Of a stretch of 48,674 nt of DNA, positions 26,326 to 35,295 are shown piece by piece. The notes beneath the pieces are model-generated. The model saw only the letters and a program-made list of their open reading frames with translations, was not told the origin of the DNA and did not search any database. The position numbers and the translations under genes are program-made. How positions within the stretch are numbered: position 1 is the first letter of the stretch; every line of letters begins with the position of its first letter. This DNA is from Rhodocyclales bacterium (GTDB taxonomy: Bacteria; Pseudomonadota; Gammaproteobacteria; Burkholderiales; Rhodocyclaceae), in assembly GCA_016177805.1 (NCBI GenBank), contig JACOUN010000094.1, forward strand, positions 1 through 48,674, in the 5' to 3' direction.

Positions 26326-26331
26326 ATTATA
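26326..26331 (-). promoter_or_regulatory. -10 box of the usp gene
   Basis: Read on the minus strand the bases are TATAAT, a perfect -10. A recognisable -35 is not seen at the right distance, so an activator may be needed. No full FNR box is present; TTGAT with a poor second half overlaps the region on the plus strand. Confidence 0.5.
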
Positions 26332-26424
26332 GCCACCATGTAGCATGCGTTTGCCAACTTCGGTCCGAAAATCGGACGGATCGGCGACTTACGCCGTACG
26401 CATCAGCGATGGAGAACCGTCATC

Positions 26425-27870
26425 ATGCAGATTACGTTTCACGGCGCCGCGGGCGAGGTCACGGGCTCGTGCGCCCGGGTCGAAACCGACAGTGGGACTT
26501 TTCTCGTCGACTGCGGCATGTTCCAGGGCGGGCGCGATGCGCGGATGAAGAACTTGCGTGCGCTGGGGTTTGATCTCAAGCGTATCGATTTCGTCCTAGT
26601 CACGCATGCCCATCTGGACCACTCGGGATTGCTGCCGAGACTGGTATCGCTCGGGTTTCGCGGGGCTATCCACACCACCTGTGCGAGCGTCGATCTGCTC
26701 GGAGTGATGCTGCTCGATTCCGGTTTCATACAGGAGAAAGAGGCCGAGTGGGCCAACCGGCGCCGGCGTTCGCGCAACGCCCGCAGTCTGTCGAACGAGG
26801 CGCCGCTATACACGGTGGAGCAGGCGCGCGCCAGCCTTGCCCGCCTCAAGGGCGTGGAGTACGACCGCGAGTTCAGTCCCCATCCCGGAGTGCGGTGTTG
26901 TTTCAGGGAGGCGGGGCACATACTCGGTTCGGCCATTGTCGAAGTGGATGTCGACAGCGGGGGTGAGCGTCACCGGCTGGTGTTCTCGGGCGACCTCGGC
27001 ATGAACGGGCGGCCGGTGGTGCGTGATCCGGCGGTGATCAGGCGCGCCGATACGCTGGTGGTCGAATCGACTTACGGCAACCGCAGGCACCGGAGCATGA
27101 GCGAGACTGAAATCGAACTGGTCGAGGTGCTGCGCGATACCCTGGAACGCCGTGGCGGCAACGTCATCATTCCGGCCTTTGCGGTTGGACGCACGCAGGA
27201 GGTGGTCTTCATTCTTGCCGATCTCGTCCGTCGGGGGCGCCTCGCCAACCTGGAAATCGTCGTGGACTCGCCGATGGCGACGGCGGTCACGGATATCACG
27301 CTGGAGTACGATCACCTGTGGGATGAGGAGACGCGCGCATTGCGCGACTGGGTGCTGGCCCATCCACAGCGGGTGCGCCTGCGTTTCGTGCAGAACGTGG
27401 AAGAATCCATGGCGCTCAACGAGCAGCGCAGCGGGTTGGTGATCATTTCCGCGAGCGGCATGTGCGATGCCGGGCGTATCAAGCATCACTTGCGGCACAA
27501 CCTCGGACGGTCGGAGTGCAGCGTGGTGATTTGCGGTTTTCAGGCCGGCGGCACTCTGGGCCGAAGGCTGGTCGACGGCGCGCGCCATGTCATGCTGTTT
27601 GGCGAGCGGGTGGTGGTGCGAGCGCACATCCACACCATAGGCGGGTTGTCGGCGCATGCGGACCAGAAGGAATTGCTCGAATGGCTGGGCCATTTCGACG
27701 CGCCGCCCAGGCAGACCTACGTGGTGCACGGCGAGATCGGCGCGGCGCAAGCGTTTGCCCAGGCCGTACGCACGGTGCATGGCTGGTCCGGCGTGGTCGT
27801 CGCGCAGCCGGGGCCAGGCTATTCGCTTGAGCGCGGCGGATGTCCGGACAACAGGGGCAGCGTGACATGA
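26425..27870 (+). CDS. MBL-fold beta-CASP RNA-processing exonuclease-like protein
   Basis: A 481-residue metallo-beta-lactamase with a beta-CASP domain. The zinc motif THAHLDHSGLLPRL (HxHxDH), later histidine GHILGS, and aspartate FSGDLG are all present, followed by the beta-CASP region (STYGNRRH, PAFAVGRTQEVV) and the terminal motif HIHTIGGLSAHADQKELLEW. Such proteins cut or trim RNA; bacterial members of this subgroup (YsnF/KsgA-unrelated, CPSF-like) are poorly characterised. The start ATG follows ggagaacc. The last four bases overlap the phaC start (ATGA), so translation is coupled. Confidence 0.92.
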   Translation: MQITFHGAAGEVTGSCARVETDSGTFLVDCGMFQGGRDARMKNLRALGFDLKRIDFVLVTHAHLDHSGLLPRLVSLGFRGAIHTTCASVDLLGVMLLDSGFIQEKEAEWANRRRRSRNARSLSNEAPLYTVEQARASLARLKGVEYDREFSPHPGVRCCFREAGHILGSAIVEVDVDSGGERHRLVFSGDLGMNGRPVVRDPAVIRRADTLVVESTYGNRRHRSMSETEIELVEVLRDTLERRGGNVIIPAFAVGRTQEVVFILADLVRRGRLANLEIVVDSPMATAVTDITLEYDHLWDEETRALRDWVLAHPQRVRLRFVQNVEESMALNEQRSGLVIISASGMCDAGRIKHHLRHNLGRSECSVVICGFQAGGTLGRRLVDGARHVMLFGERVVVRAHIHTIGGLSAHADQKELLEWLGHFDAPPRQTYVVHGEIGAAQAFAQAVRTVHGWSGVVVAQPGPGYSLERGGCPDNRGSVT

Positions 27871-29651
27871 ATATCCCGGAAGCACCGAAACGACGCACGC
27901 GTCGCGTAACCAGGCAAGCCGAGAACGGGCATGGCAAACATCCCGCCGGCGCCATGCGCAAGGCGGCGCGTGAGATACACGCCGCGGTGGAAGGGGCGGT
28001 CGACCCGCTGGGCATGGCTGCGCCCATCGTGCATGCGCAGTTGGCCTGGATGTCGCATCCGCAGGAACTGGCGGAGCGCCTGATGCATCTGGCGGGCGAT
28101 ATGTGGCAGCTCCAGTACCACTCGATGTGCCGCGCGGTAGGGCTGGCGCACCCCGATCCGGTGCACCCGAATCCGGACGATCAGCGCTTTTCCGATCCGG
28201 TATGGTCGGAGTCGGCGAGTTGGGACCTGACCAAGGAGTGGTATCTCGCCATTACCCACAATGTCCAGGATATGCTTTTTGAAACACCCGGCTTGTCGAA
28301 GAAGGAGCGGCGCCGTGCGGCGTTCTGGTGGCGCAAGTGGCTCAACCTGATGGCGCCGACCAACTTGCTGTGGACCAATCCCGTGGCGATGCGCAAGGCG
28401 CTCGAGACGCGGGGCGAGAGTCTGGTGCGCGGACTGAACAACATGGTCCGGGATCTGCAGGCCGGCGATGTCCGCATGACCGACCCCGATGCCTACACCG
28501 TTGGCGAGAATCTCGCCACCATGCCCGGCGCGGTGGTGTTCCGCAACGAGTTGCTCGAAGTCATCCACTATGCCCCGTGTTGCACGCACGTGCATGCCGA
28601 ACCGGTGGTGATCGTGACGCCGTGGATCAACAAGTTCTACATCCTGGATCTGAATCCCGACAAGAGCATGGTTGGCTATCTGCTGGAACAGGGGCTGGAT
28701 GTGTACATCACCAGTTGGAGGAATCCGGGCGCGGACATGCGCGATACGCGCTTTGACGACTATCTGATCAAGGGCGTGCACGCCGCAGTCGAGACGGCAC
28801 GCGGTTTTGCTCGGGTGGCCAAGGTACACGCGGTGGGTTACTGCATAGGGGGCACCGCGTTGTCGATGTACATGGCGTGGGCCAACCGGCACTTCGAGCC
28901 GGCAGAGGTGCCGGTGCGCGATTTCACCCTGCTCACGACGCTGGTCGACTTTCGCGCACCAGGCGACATCGAGGTCTTCATCGACGAGGCCAGCATTCGC
29001 TATCTGGTGGATGGCATGGCGCGCAAGGGCTACCTCGATGGCAAGGAAATGGCATCATCGTTTCGCCTGCTGCGCTCCAACGGCCTGATCTGGCATTACG
29101 TCGTGCATGGCTGGTTGTACGGTGAGGCGCCGCCGGCGTTCGACGTGCTGTACTGGAACATGGACACCACGCGCATGCCTTGTGCGATGCATACCTGGTA
29201 TTTGAACGAGTTGTATCTGCACAACCGCCTGGTCGAAGCCGATGCGCTGGAGGTAGCGGGAGAAAAGCTCGATCTGGCGCGCATCACCCAGCCCCTCTAC
29301 GCGGTGGGGGCCGAGGATGATCACATCGCCCCCTGGGCCCAGGCGTTCAGGATGAACAACCACACGACTGGCCCCAAGCGCTTCGTGCTGTCGAGTTCGG
29401 GGCATATCTTCGGCATCCTCAACCCACCGGTCGATCCACCCAAGCGTAGCTATCGCGCTGCCGAAGCACACAGATCGGACAACCCCGACGCGTGGCTGGC
29501 CCGCACCACGAGTTGCGGCGGGAGCTGGTGGGAGGACTGGATGACGTGGCTCAAACCGCGCTGCGGCGAGCTGATCAAGGCCCGCCCGGCCAGCAAGCAG
29601 GGGTACGTGAAACTGGCCGCGGCGCCAGGAACTTACGTTCTGGAGCGCTGA
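27867..29651 (+). CDS. phaC: Poly(3-hydroxyalkanoate) synthase, class I-like
   Basis: A 594-residue enzyme that polymerises hydroxyacyl-CoA into storage polyester at granules. The lipase-like box GYCIGG puts the catalytic cysteine at residue 326; the other triad members are aspartate ~484 (GAEDDHIAPW) and histidine 513 (SSSGHIFGILNPP). The conserved TPWINKFYILDL and WNMDTTRMP segments are present. The length fits class I synthases; no phaE partner is seen. A basic N-terminal tail (KRRTRRVTRQ) may bind nucleic acid or granules. It overlaps the beta-CASP nuclease gene, so the two are co-translated; a FNR box lies 22 bp after the stop. Confidence 0.93.
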   Translation: MNIPEAPKRRTRRVTRQAENGHGKHPAGAMRKAAREIHAAVEGAVDPLGMAAPIVHAQLAWMSHPQELAERLMHLAGDMWQLQYHSMCRAVGLAHPDPVHPNPDDQRFSDPVWSESASWDLTKEWYLAITHNVQDMLFETPGLSKKERRRAAFWWRKWLNLMAPTNLLWTNPVAMRKALETRGESLVRGLNNMVRDLQAGDVRMTDPDAYTVGENLATMPGAVVFRNELLEVIHYAPCCTHVHAEPVVIVTPWINKFYILDLNPDKSMVGYLLEQGLDVYITSWRNPGADMRDTRFDDYLIKGVHAAVETARGFARVAKVHAVGYCIGGTALSMYMAWANRHFEPAEVPVRDFTLLTTLVDFRAPGDIEVFIDEASIRYLVDGMARKGYLDGKEMASSFRLLRSNGLIWHYVVHGWLYGEAPPAFDVLYWNMDTTRMPCAMHTWYLNELYLHNRLVEADALEVAGEKLDLARITQPLYAVGAEDDHIAPWAQAFRMNNHTTGPKRFVLSSSGHIFGILNPPVDPPKRSYRAAEAHRSDNPDAWLARTTSCGGSWWEDWMTWLKPRCGELIKARPASKQGYVKLAAAPGTYVLER

Positions 29652-29672
29652 ACCGCGCCGCCGGTGGGTGCC

Positions 29673-29686
29673 TTGATTGGGGTCAA
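29673..29686 (+). promoter_or_regulatory. Anr/FNR box pointing toward the Dnr-like gene in antisense
   Basis: TTGAT-tggg-GTCAA fits the Anr consensus fully. On the plus strand CACAAT at 29709-29714 lies at the same distance (29.5 bases from the box centre) as the -10 of the box at 19963. That predicts a start near 29721, just before the 3' end of the minus-strand regulator gene. No suitable -10 is seen in the other direction. Confidence 0.5.
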
Positions 29687-29735
29687 TGCGGGCGCGCGGC
29701 GCGCTGCGCACAATCGGCCGCAGGGTTGGAGTACG

Positions 29736-30425
29736 TCATCCCTGGTGGCGGGCGAGGCGCGCTGGATCGTGCAGGGTGATGTGTTTGCCCTGCACCGAGA
29801 TCAGCCCGGCGTCCGACAGATCATGGAAGATGCGTGACAGCGTCTCGGGGGTGAGGTTCAGGCGCGAGGCGATGACCTGCTTGCTGGTTGGCAGTTCGAA
29901 GTGTGGCTGGGGTTCGGCGTCGCCCTGTTCGGGCTGTTGCAGCAGATACCCTATGACGCGCTGGGTGCTGGAGCGCAGGGAGTAGGTTTCGACGTCGGCG
30001 ATCATGCCGTGCAGGCGTATGGCCATGCCGGCCAGCAGCTTGCGGGAGAAGGCGGGGTCCTGGTCTATCAGTTCCGAGACCACGTTCTGGCCGATATGCA
30101 GCAGCACGGTCGGGTTGAGCGCTTCGGCGAACACCGGATAGGGGCGATCCATCAACATCACCGCCTCACCGAAGGTCTGCATGGGGCTGATGATCTCGAC
30201 GACTTTCTCATTGCCCTGGGCCGAGGATACGGCGAGTTTGATCTGACCGGAGACCACGAAGTAGAACCCGCTGGCAGGTGCGCCGCGCTGGAACAGCAGT
30301 TCGCCCTTCTCCAGCTTGCGCTCACGGGTATAGCGCGCGACGTTGCTGATCTCGTCATCGGACAGTTCGCTGAAGATGTGCACCCGGCGCAACAGCGCAA
30401 GGATATTTTTGGCGTCGTGGGTCAT
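29736..30425 (-). CDS. Crp/Fnr family regulator, Dnr-like
   Basis: A 229-residue transcription factor: an N-terminal cyclic-nucleotide-type sensor domain (LLFQRGAPASGFYFVVSGQI), the dimer helix with RSSTQRVIGYLLQ, and a helix-turn-helix (TSKQVIASRLNLTPETLSRI). The ETLSR recognition helix predicts TTGAT half-sites. It has no cysteines, so it is not an FNR-type O2 sensor. The sequence fits the Dnr/NnrR group, which respond to NO through heme. The ATG at 30425 starts the sensor domain; longer open frame upstream lacks homology. It is divergent from nnrS, a typical target of such regulators. Confidence 0.85.
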   Translation of the reverse strand: MTHDAKNILALLRRVHIFSELSDDEISNVARYTRERKLEKGELLFQRGAPASGFYFVVSGQIKLAVSSAQGNEKVVEIISPMQTFGEAVMLMDRPYPVFAEALNPTVLLHIGQNVVSELIDQDPAFSRKLLAGMAIRLHGMIADVETYSLRSSTQRVIGYLLQQPEQGDAEPQPHFELPTSKQVIASRLNLTPETLSRIFHDLSDAGLISVQGKHITLHDPARLARHQG

Positions 30426-30536
30426 GGCGTGCTCCGGAGTGTAACGGTAGCATTCTACCTTTCGGCAACCATCCCGGTTGCCATGGCATGAGCCCGAGGC
30501 GGTTGGCGGGCAGACAGAAGCAGGGACTATCTCGAC

Positions 30537-31760
30537 ATGCAGGAAAAATCGCCAGGCGGGTACATCAGCGCGCCATTGTTTGCCGCGCCGCACCGGTCGA
30601 TGTTTTTGACCGGCGGCATCATGTTGCTGATCGGTTTCGCGTTGTGGGCAGTGGAAATCGCGGCACGCGCGGGCGTGCTCGCGCCGGTGGCATGGCGCAT
30701 CGCGCCAGGAGCCATGCACGCGCTGCTGGTGTTGACGGGGGTCTTCCCGTTCTTCATGAAGGGCTTCGTCCTCACCGCGATGCCGCGCTGGCAAGGCATG
30801 AACGACCTCGGCTCCGAGTCATGGCTGAGTGCGTGGCACTTGCTCGCGGCCGGGTGGGTTGCCACCGTGATCGGCTTGCTGGTGCCCGGTTTGCTGGTGG
30901 GTGGCCTGATGGTGGTGACGGTGGGCTGGGTGATGGTGCTGCGGGTGTTGTGGATGGTGGCCCATCAACCGCGTGCCGACCGCGTGCACGCGCGCTGCGT
31001 GACTTATGCCATGACGGCCGGCGCGGTCGCGCTCGCGGCATGGACGTTGTTCGCGCTGACCGGTGACGGACGGTGGGTGAGACTGGCGGTCGATCTGGCG
31101 GTCTGGTGGTTTTTGCTGCCGGTATTCTTCACCGTGTGCCATCGCATGGTGCCGTTCTTCTCGGCCAACGTGATCGACAACTACGTCATGGTGCGGCCAC
31201 GCTGGTCGCTGGCGGTCGTGCTGGGCGCGAGCGTCGCGCACGGCTTGCTCAACATGCTGGGCAAGGGACAGCTTGCCTGGATGGTGGACGCCCCTGCGGC
31301 GGGCGTGGCGATCTGGTTGTCGTGGCGCTGGCGCCTGCTGCCGGCGCTCAAGGTGCCGCTGCTGGGCATGCTCCACGCCGGATTTGCCTGGCTGGGGGTC
31401 GCGCTGGTGCTGTTTGCGCTGCAGAACATGGCCGCATCGGCGGGCAAGTTCGTGTTCGGCATGGCGCCGCTGCACGCGTTGGGCCTGGGTTTCTTCGGTT
31501 CCATCCTGTTCGGCATGGTGTCGCGCGTGACCCTTGGGCACTCCGGTCAGGCGCTGCAGGCTGACCGCTACACCTGGGGCCTGTTCATTGCCATGCAGGC
31601 CGTCGTGGTGACGCGTCTGCTGGCCGATCTGGCGCCTTCGGCGTGGTCCAACGGCCTGATGCTGGTCGCGGTACTCGGCTGGCTCGGAGTCTTCGGTGCG
31701 TGGGCGCGGCGCTATCTGCCGACTTACTGGCGGCCGCGCAGCGACGGCAAGCCGGGTTGA
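30537..31760 (+). CDS. nnrS: NnrS family membrane protein
   Basis: A 407-residue protein with about 12 membrane helices. NnrS proteins carry heme and copper and protect cells from NO, lowering formation of iron-dinitrosyl complexes. Family features include MHALLVLTGVFPFFMKGFVL near the start, CHRMVPFFSANV in the middle and SILFGMVSRVTLGHSGQ near the end. It starts 111 bp from the divergent Dnr-like gene; that gap contains the inverted repeat ggcaacc/ggttgcc (30464-30482) but no clear TTGAT box. The SirB-like gene follows 18 bp later. Confidence 0.92.
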   Translation: MQEKSPGGYISAPLFAAPHRSMFLTGGIMLLIGFALWAVEIAARAGVLAPVAWRIAPGAMHALLVLTGVFPFFMKGFVLTAMPRWQGMNDLGSESWLSAWHLLAAGWVATVIGLLVPGLLVGGLMVVTVGWVMVLRVLWMVAHQPRADRVHARCVTYAMTAGAVALAAWTLFALTGDGRWVRLAVDLAVWWFLLPVFFTVCHRMVPFFSANVIDNYVMVRPRWSLAVVLGASVAHGLLNMLGKGQLAWMVDAPAAGVAIWLSWRWRLLPALKVPLLGMLHAGFAWLGVALVLFALQNMAASAGKFVFGMAPLHALGLGFFGSILFGMVSRVTLGHSGQALQADRYTWGLFIAMQAVVVTRLLADLAPSAWSNGLMLVAVLGWLGVFGAWARRYLPTYWRPRSDGKPG

Positions 31761-31778
31761 GCGGGCGGGGACGACGGC

Positions 31779-32162
31779 GTGTATTCCGTGTTCAAGAACC
31801 TGCATGTCTTCTTCGTCGCGCTCAGTGCGACGGGTTTTCTGCTGCGCGGCTACTGGATGATCTCGGGCAATCCGTTGAGCCGGCACAAGCTGGCGCGCCG
31901 CCTGCCGCACGTGATCGACAGCCTGTTGCTTGCCACGGCGCTGGTAATCGCGGTGATGGCGGCGCAGTATCCGTTTGTCGCGCCATGGCTGACCGCCAAG
32001 GTGCTGGGGTTGCTGGCGTACATCGTGCTGGGCGCGGTAGCGCTTACCTACGGCAGTACCCGGCGTGTGCGGGTTGCCGCGTTGGTCGGGGCGTTGCTGG
32101 TGTTTGCCTGGATCGTGTCGGTTGCGATCACCAAGCAGCCGGCGGGGTTTTTCGCCACCTGA
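31779..32162 (+). CDS. SirB2-like membrane protein
   Basis: A 127-residue protein with four helices starting from VFKNLHVFFVALSATGFLLR, the typical SirB/YchQ opening, and LPHVIDSLLLATALVIAV. The GTG start at 31779 has a weak purine-rich stretch (gggcgggg) upstream. The function of the family is not known; histidines in the helices may bind heme. It lies right after nnrS and converges on fnr with an 8-bp gap. Confidence 0.85.
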   Translation: MYSVFKNLHVFFVALSATGFLLRGYWMISGNPLSRHKLARRLPHVIDSLLLATALVIAVMAAQYPFVAPWLTAKVLGLLAYIVLGAVALTYGSTRRVRVAALVGALLVFAWIVSVAITKQPAGFFAT

Positions 32163-32170
32163 GGAGGCGC

Positions 32171-32917
32171 CTACCTGATCGCGGCGGGGTGCTGGATCAT
32201 CTGGCGCATGGCCTGGATGTCCAGCAGTCGCACATGCTTTTGTTGCACCGCGATCAGACCTTCTTCCTGGAATTTGGAGAACGCGCGCGATACGGTCTCA
32301 AGTTTCAGGCCCAGGTAGGAGCCGATCTCGTCGCGCGTCATGCGCAGGTGAAATTCCGAGGAGGCGAAGCCGCGCGCCGCGAAGCGCTGCGACATGTTGA
32401 GCAGGAACGCCGCGAGCCGTTCCTCCGCGCGCATCGAGCCCAGCAGCATCATGACGCCGTGGTCACGCACGATCTCGCGGCTCATGACCTTGTGGAACTG
32501 GTGCTGCAGCCCTTCGACCTGGCGCGACAGTTCTTCGAGCTTGTCGTAGGCGATCACGCAGACTTCGCTGTCTTCGAGGGCGATTGCATTGCACGAATGC
32601 GCTTCGGTGCTGATGCCGTCCAGTCCCAGCATCTCGCCGGTCATCTGGAATCCCGTGACCTGCTCGCGGCCGTCCTCCAGGACAACGTCGGTCTTGAACC
32701 AGCCGATACGGATGGCGTAGATCGCCTCGAAAGGGTCTCCGGCGCGATACAGATGTTGCTGCCGCTTGATCCGACGGCGCGTGCCCACGAGTTCGTCGAG
32801 GCGGTTGATCTCGGTTTCGGTCATACCGAACGGCAGGCACAGCTCAAGCAGGTTGCACTGCGAGCACGCCGACTTTATGTCAGCAACGGTGATCGGTATC
32901 GCCGCCTTCACTTGCAC
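32171..32917 (-). CDS. fnr: Oxygen-sensing regulator FNR/Anr
   Basis: A 248-residue Crp/Fnr regulator holding an oxygen-labile 4Fe-4S cluster. The cysteines are C18, C21 and C27 (CSQCNLLELC) and C120 (DSEVC). The recognition helix LKLETVSRAFSKF has the ExxSR pattern that reads TTGAT. The GTG at 32917 is chosen: aagggga lies upstream and the length then fits FNR (about 250); an earlier GTG at 32983 would add an unmatched, charged tail. It is divergent from hemN with a FNR box between them, so autoregulation is likely. It is the probable activator of ccoN and the candidate sRNA. Confidence 0.95.
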   Translation of the reverse strand: MQVKAAIPITVADIKSACSQCNLLELCLPFGMTETEINRLDELVGTRRRIKRQQHLYRAGDPFEAIYAIRIGWFKTDVVLEDGREQVTGFQMTGEMLGLDGISTEAHSCNAIALEDSEVCVIAYDKLEELSRQVEGLQHQFHKVMSREIVRDHGVMMLLGSMRAEERLAAFLLNMSQRFAARGFASSEFHLRMTRDEIGSYLGLKLETVSRAFSKFQEEGLIAVQQKHVRLLDIQAMRQMIQHPAAIR

Positions 32918-32965
32918 GATAGGTATGCTCCCCTTGCGGTCACGATCGATAAAGCAATCACTCCG

Positions 32966-32979
32966 TTGATCCACGTCAA
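32966..32979 (+). promoter_or_regulatory. Anr/FNR box between fnr and hemN
   Basis: TTGAT-ccac-GTCAA is a full match to the Anr consensus. TATACG at 33012-33017 or TTACAT at 33007-33012 could be the -10 for hemN, putting the box a few bases further up than -41.5. It also lies ~49 bases upstream of the fnr start codon and could repress or activate it. Confidence 0.75.
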
Positions 32980-33033
32980 CCACAAATCCGGTGCTTTCTG
33001 CGATCGTTACATATACGTTAGAATCAAGCGATC

Positions 33034-34425
33034 ATGACCAGCCAGACCGATCTCGTTTTTGACCCTCAACTGATCCGTCGCTTCGACATCAACGGGCCTC
33101 GCTATACATCGTACCCGACTGCCGATCGCTTCGTTGAAGCGTTCGATGCGCAGGCGCTGCAGGGTGCGTTGGCGAAAAGGGCCATAGGCGGCGTCAGTCG
33201 CCCGCTGTCATTATACTTCCACATCCCGTTTTGTAACACGATCTGCTATTACTGCGCCTGCAACAAGATCATCACCAAGGATCACGGGCGTTCGGCGCGT
33301 TACCTCAAGTACCTGGACAAGGAAATCGGCCTGCAGGCGGAGCACCTCGGTGGCAGCCGCCAGGTGACGCAGTTGCATCTGGGCGGCGGGACTCCGACTT
33401 TCCTGTCGCACGACGAAATGCGCTACCTGATGGACTCGGTGCGCTCGCGCTTCACCCTGATTCCCAATGGCGAGTATTCGATCGAAGTCGATCCGCGCAA
33501 GGTCGATTTCGCCACGGTCAAGATGCTCGCCGATCTCGGCTTCAATCGCATGAGCGTCGGCGTGCAGGATTTCAATGCCGAGGTCCAGGTCGCGGTCAAT
33601 CGCGTGCAGAGCATAGACGAGACCCGGCTGGTCATGGAGGCGGCCCGCGATACGGGTTTCCGCTCGATCAGCATGGATTTGATCTACGGCCTGCCCAGGC
33701 AGAACGTCATCAGTTTCAACCGTACGCTGGAGCATGTGCTCGAGCTATCGCCCGACCGCATTTCGCTGTACAGCTATGCCCACCTTCCGGGGTTGTTCAA
33801 GCCGCAACGGCGCATTGCCGTGGGTGAGTTGCCCAGTGCCGACGCCAAGCTGCAGATCCTGCAACTGGCGATCCGCCGCCTGACCGAGGCGGGGTATGTG
33901 TATATCGGCATGGATCACTTTGCCAAGCCCGATGACGAACTCACGGTCGCGCAGCGCCAGGGGCGCCTGCACCGTAACTTTCAGGGCTATTCGACCCAGG
34001 CCGAATGTGATCTGCTCGCCTTCGGGGTATCGGCCATCGGCAAGATCGGGCCGGTATACACGCAGAACGTCAAAACCCTGGACGAGTATTACGACATACT
34101 CGATCGGGGCGAGTTGCCGGTGTTGCGTGGTATCGAGCTGACTGCGGACGACCTGCTGCGCCGCTCCATCATCCAGTCGCTGATGTGCAATTTCGAGCTG
34201 TCGATGGCGGCGATCGAGATTGCCCACCTCATCGATTTCCGCGAGTACTTCGCGAGCGAGCTTGACGATCTGCGCGCCATGGCGACCGCTGGGCTGGTCA
34301 AGATCGACGACGAATGGATCAGCGTCGAGCCGGCCGGACGCCTGTTGGTGCGCGGCATCGCGATGCTGTTTGACCGCTATCTGCGCACCGATCGTGAGCG
34401 CGCACGCTACTCGAAAGTGATCTGA
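33034..34425 (+). CDS. hemN: Oxygen-independent coproporphyrinogen III oxidase
   Basis: A 463-residue radical SAM enzyme of anaerobic heme synthesis, converting coproporphyrinogen III to protoporphyrinogen IX. The cluster motif is in FCNTICYYCACNK (CxxxCxxC followed by the HemN-specific fourth cysteine). GGGTPTFL and the HemN C-terminal domain (LLAFGVSAIGKIG, LRRSIIQSLMCNFEL) follow. Length matches E. coli HemN (457). It serves the heme needs of cbb3 oxidase and the Nod-like protein under low oxygen, which fits the FNR box upstream. Confidence 0.96.
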   Translation: MTSQTDLVFDPQLIRRFDINGPRYTSYPTADRFVEAFDAQALQGALAKRAIGGVSRPLSLYFHIPFCNTICYYCACNKIITKDHGRSARYLKYLDKEIGLQAEHLGGSRQVTQLHLGGGTPTFLSHDEMRYLMDSVRSRFTLIPNGEYSIEVDPRKVDFATVKMLADLGFNRMSVGVQDFNAEVQVAVNRVQSIDETRLVMEAARDTGFRSISMDLIYGLPRQNVISFNRTLEHVLELSPDRISLYSYAHLPGLFKPQRRIAVGELPSADAKLQILQLAIRRLTEAGYVYIGMDHFAKPDDELTVAQRQGRLHRNFQGYSTQAECDLLAFGVSAIGKIGPVYTQNVKTLDEYYDILDRGELPVLRGIELTADDLLRRSIIQSLMCNFELSMAAIEIAHLIDFREYFASELDDLRAMATAGLVKIDDEWISVEPAGRLLVRGIAMLFDRYLRTDRERARYSKVI

Positions 34426-34503
34426 CGCAAGCAAAGTGTTTCAGCACCGGTTCCTCCGGTTCTTAGGCGGTGGTACAGTAGCCAACCCGTCTGTGTCGCC
34501 AGA

Positions 34504-34520
34504 CTCGCCTTCCGGGCGAG
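34504..34520 (+). promoter_or_regulatory. Hairpin covering the ribosome site of the SafE-like gene
   Basis: Arms ctcgcc (34504-34509) and ggcgag (34515-34520) form a 6-base GC stem with loop ttccg. The second arm is the only purine-rich stretch at the right distance (7 bases) from the ATG at 34528, so the stem would hide the ribosome site. No T-run follows. Confidence 0.4.
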
Positions 34521-34527
34521 CTTACCC

Positions 34528-35235
34528 ATGCCTGAAACCGGTTACATCGCGTTGTTCCTTGTAGGTCTGCTGGGCGGCACTCATTGCATGAGCATGTGTG
34601 GCGGCATCGTCGGTGCGCTCACGGCCCAGGCGCCCCTCCCGGCCCGGCGCGCATGGCCGGTTCATCTGGCTTACAACGTCGGGCGCATCACCACCTATAC
34701 GGCGCTTGGAGCGGTGCTCGGTTCCGCCGGGACCGTCGGGTTGCTATTCAACGACGTGCTGCCGGTACAACTGGGCTTGTACGTTTTTGCCAATCTGATG
34801 CTGATCGCACTGGGGTTGTACCTCACCGGGTTCACGCGATTGCTGGCGCCCATCGAGCGCGCTGGGCTGGTGGTGTGGAAGCGCGTCCAGCCGCTGACGC
34901 GCCGCTGGGTACCGGTGCGCGGCGTGCGGCAGGCGCTGCCCATGGGGTTGCTGTGGGGGTTCCTGCCCTGCGGGCTGGTGTACAGCGTATTGACCACCGC
35001 CTTGCTGACCGGCTCGGCCGGCCGTGGCGCGGCGATGATGCTGGCGTTCGGTCTGGGGACGTTGCCCAACCTGATGCTGGCCGGTCTGCTGTTCAAACGC
35101 TTTCGCGAAGTCACGCGCAATACGCGCGTGCGTTTCGTTGGTGGCATGCTGGTACTCGGATTCGGCCTGTTCGGGCTATATCACGCACCCACGCTCGGAG
35201 GCGCCCTGTGGAGCGGCGTCGTGTGTGAAGTGTGA
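34528..35235 (+). CDS. SafE/TauE-like membrane protein with His-Cys-Met motif
   Basis: A 235-residue protein with six or so helices. The N-terminal motif GGTHCMSMCGGIVGAL and PMGLLWGFLPCGLVYSVL mark the UreH/DUF2910 branch usually labelled sulfite exporter TauE/SafE. The His, Cys and Met side chains in the first helix suggest metal, probably copper, rather than sulfite; homologues often sit beside cbb3 and copper ATPase genes, as here. It precedes copA by 60 bp. The transport role is inferred. Confidence 0.85.
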   Translation: MPETGYIALFLVGLLGGTHCMSMCGGIVGALTAQAPLPARRAWPVHLAYNVGRITTYTALGAVLGSAGTVGLLFNDVLPVQLGLYVFANLMLIALGLYLTGFTRLLAPIERAGLVVWKRVQPLTRRWVPVRGVRQALPMGLLWGFLPCGLVYSVLTTALLTGSAGRGAAMMLAFGLGTLPNLMLAGLLFKRFREVTRNTRVRFVGGMLVLGFGLFGLYHAPTLGGALWSGVVCEV

Positions 35236-35295
35236 GCTGAATCTGCTTCTACCCGGTCTATGTTGCACCGACTCTGACGCTATTGGATCCCGCAC

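Noticed and set aside
26326..26340. FNR box between uspA and the beta-CASP gene
   Set aside because: TTGAT is present but the second half reads gccac, too far from GTCAA or ATCAA.
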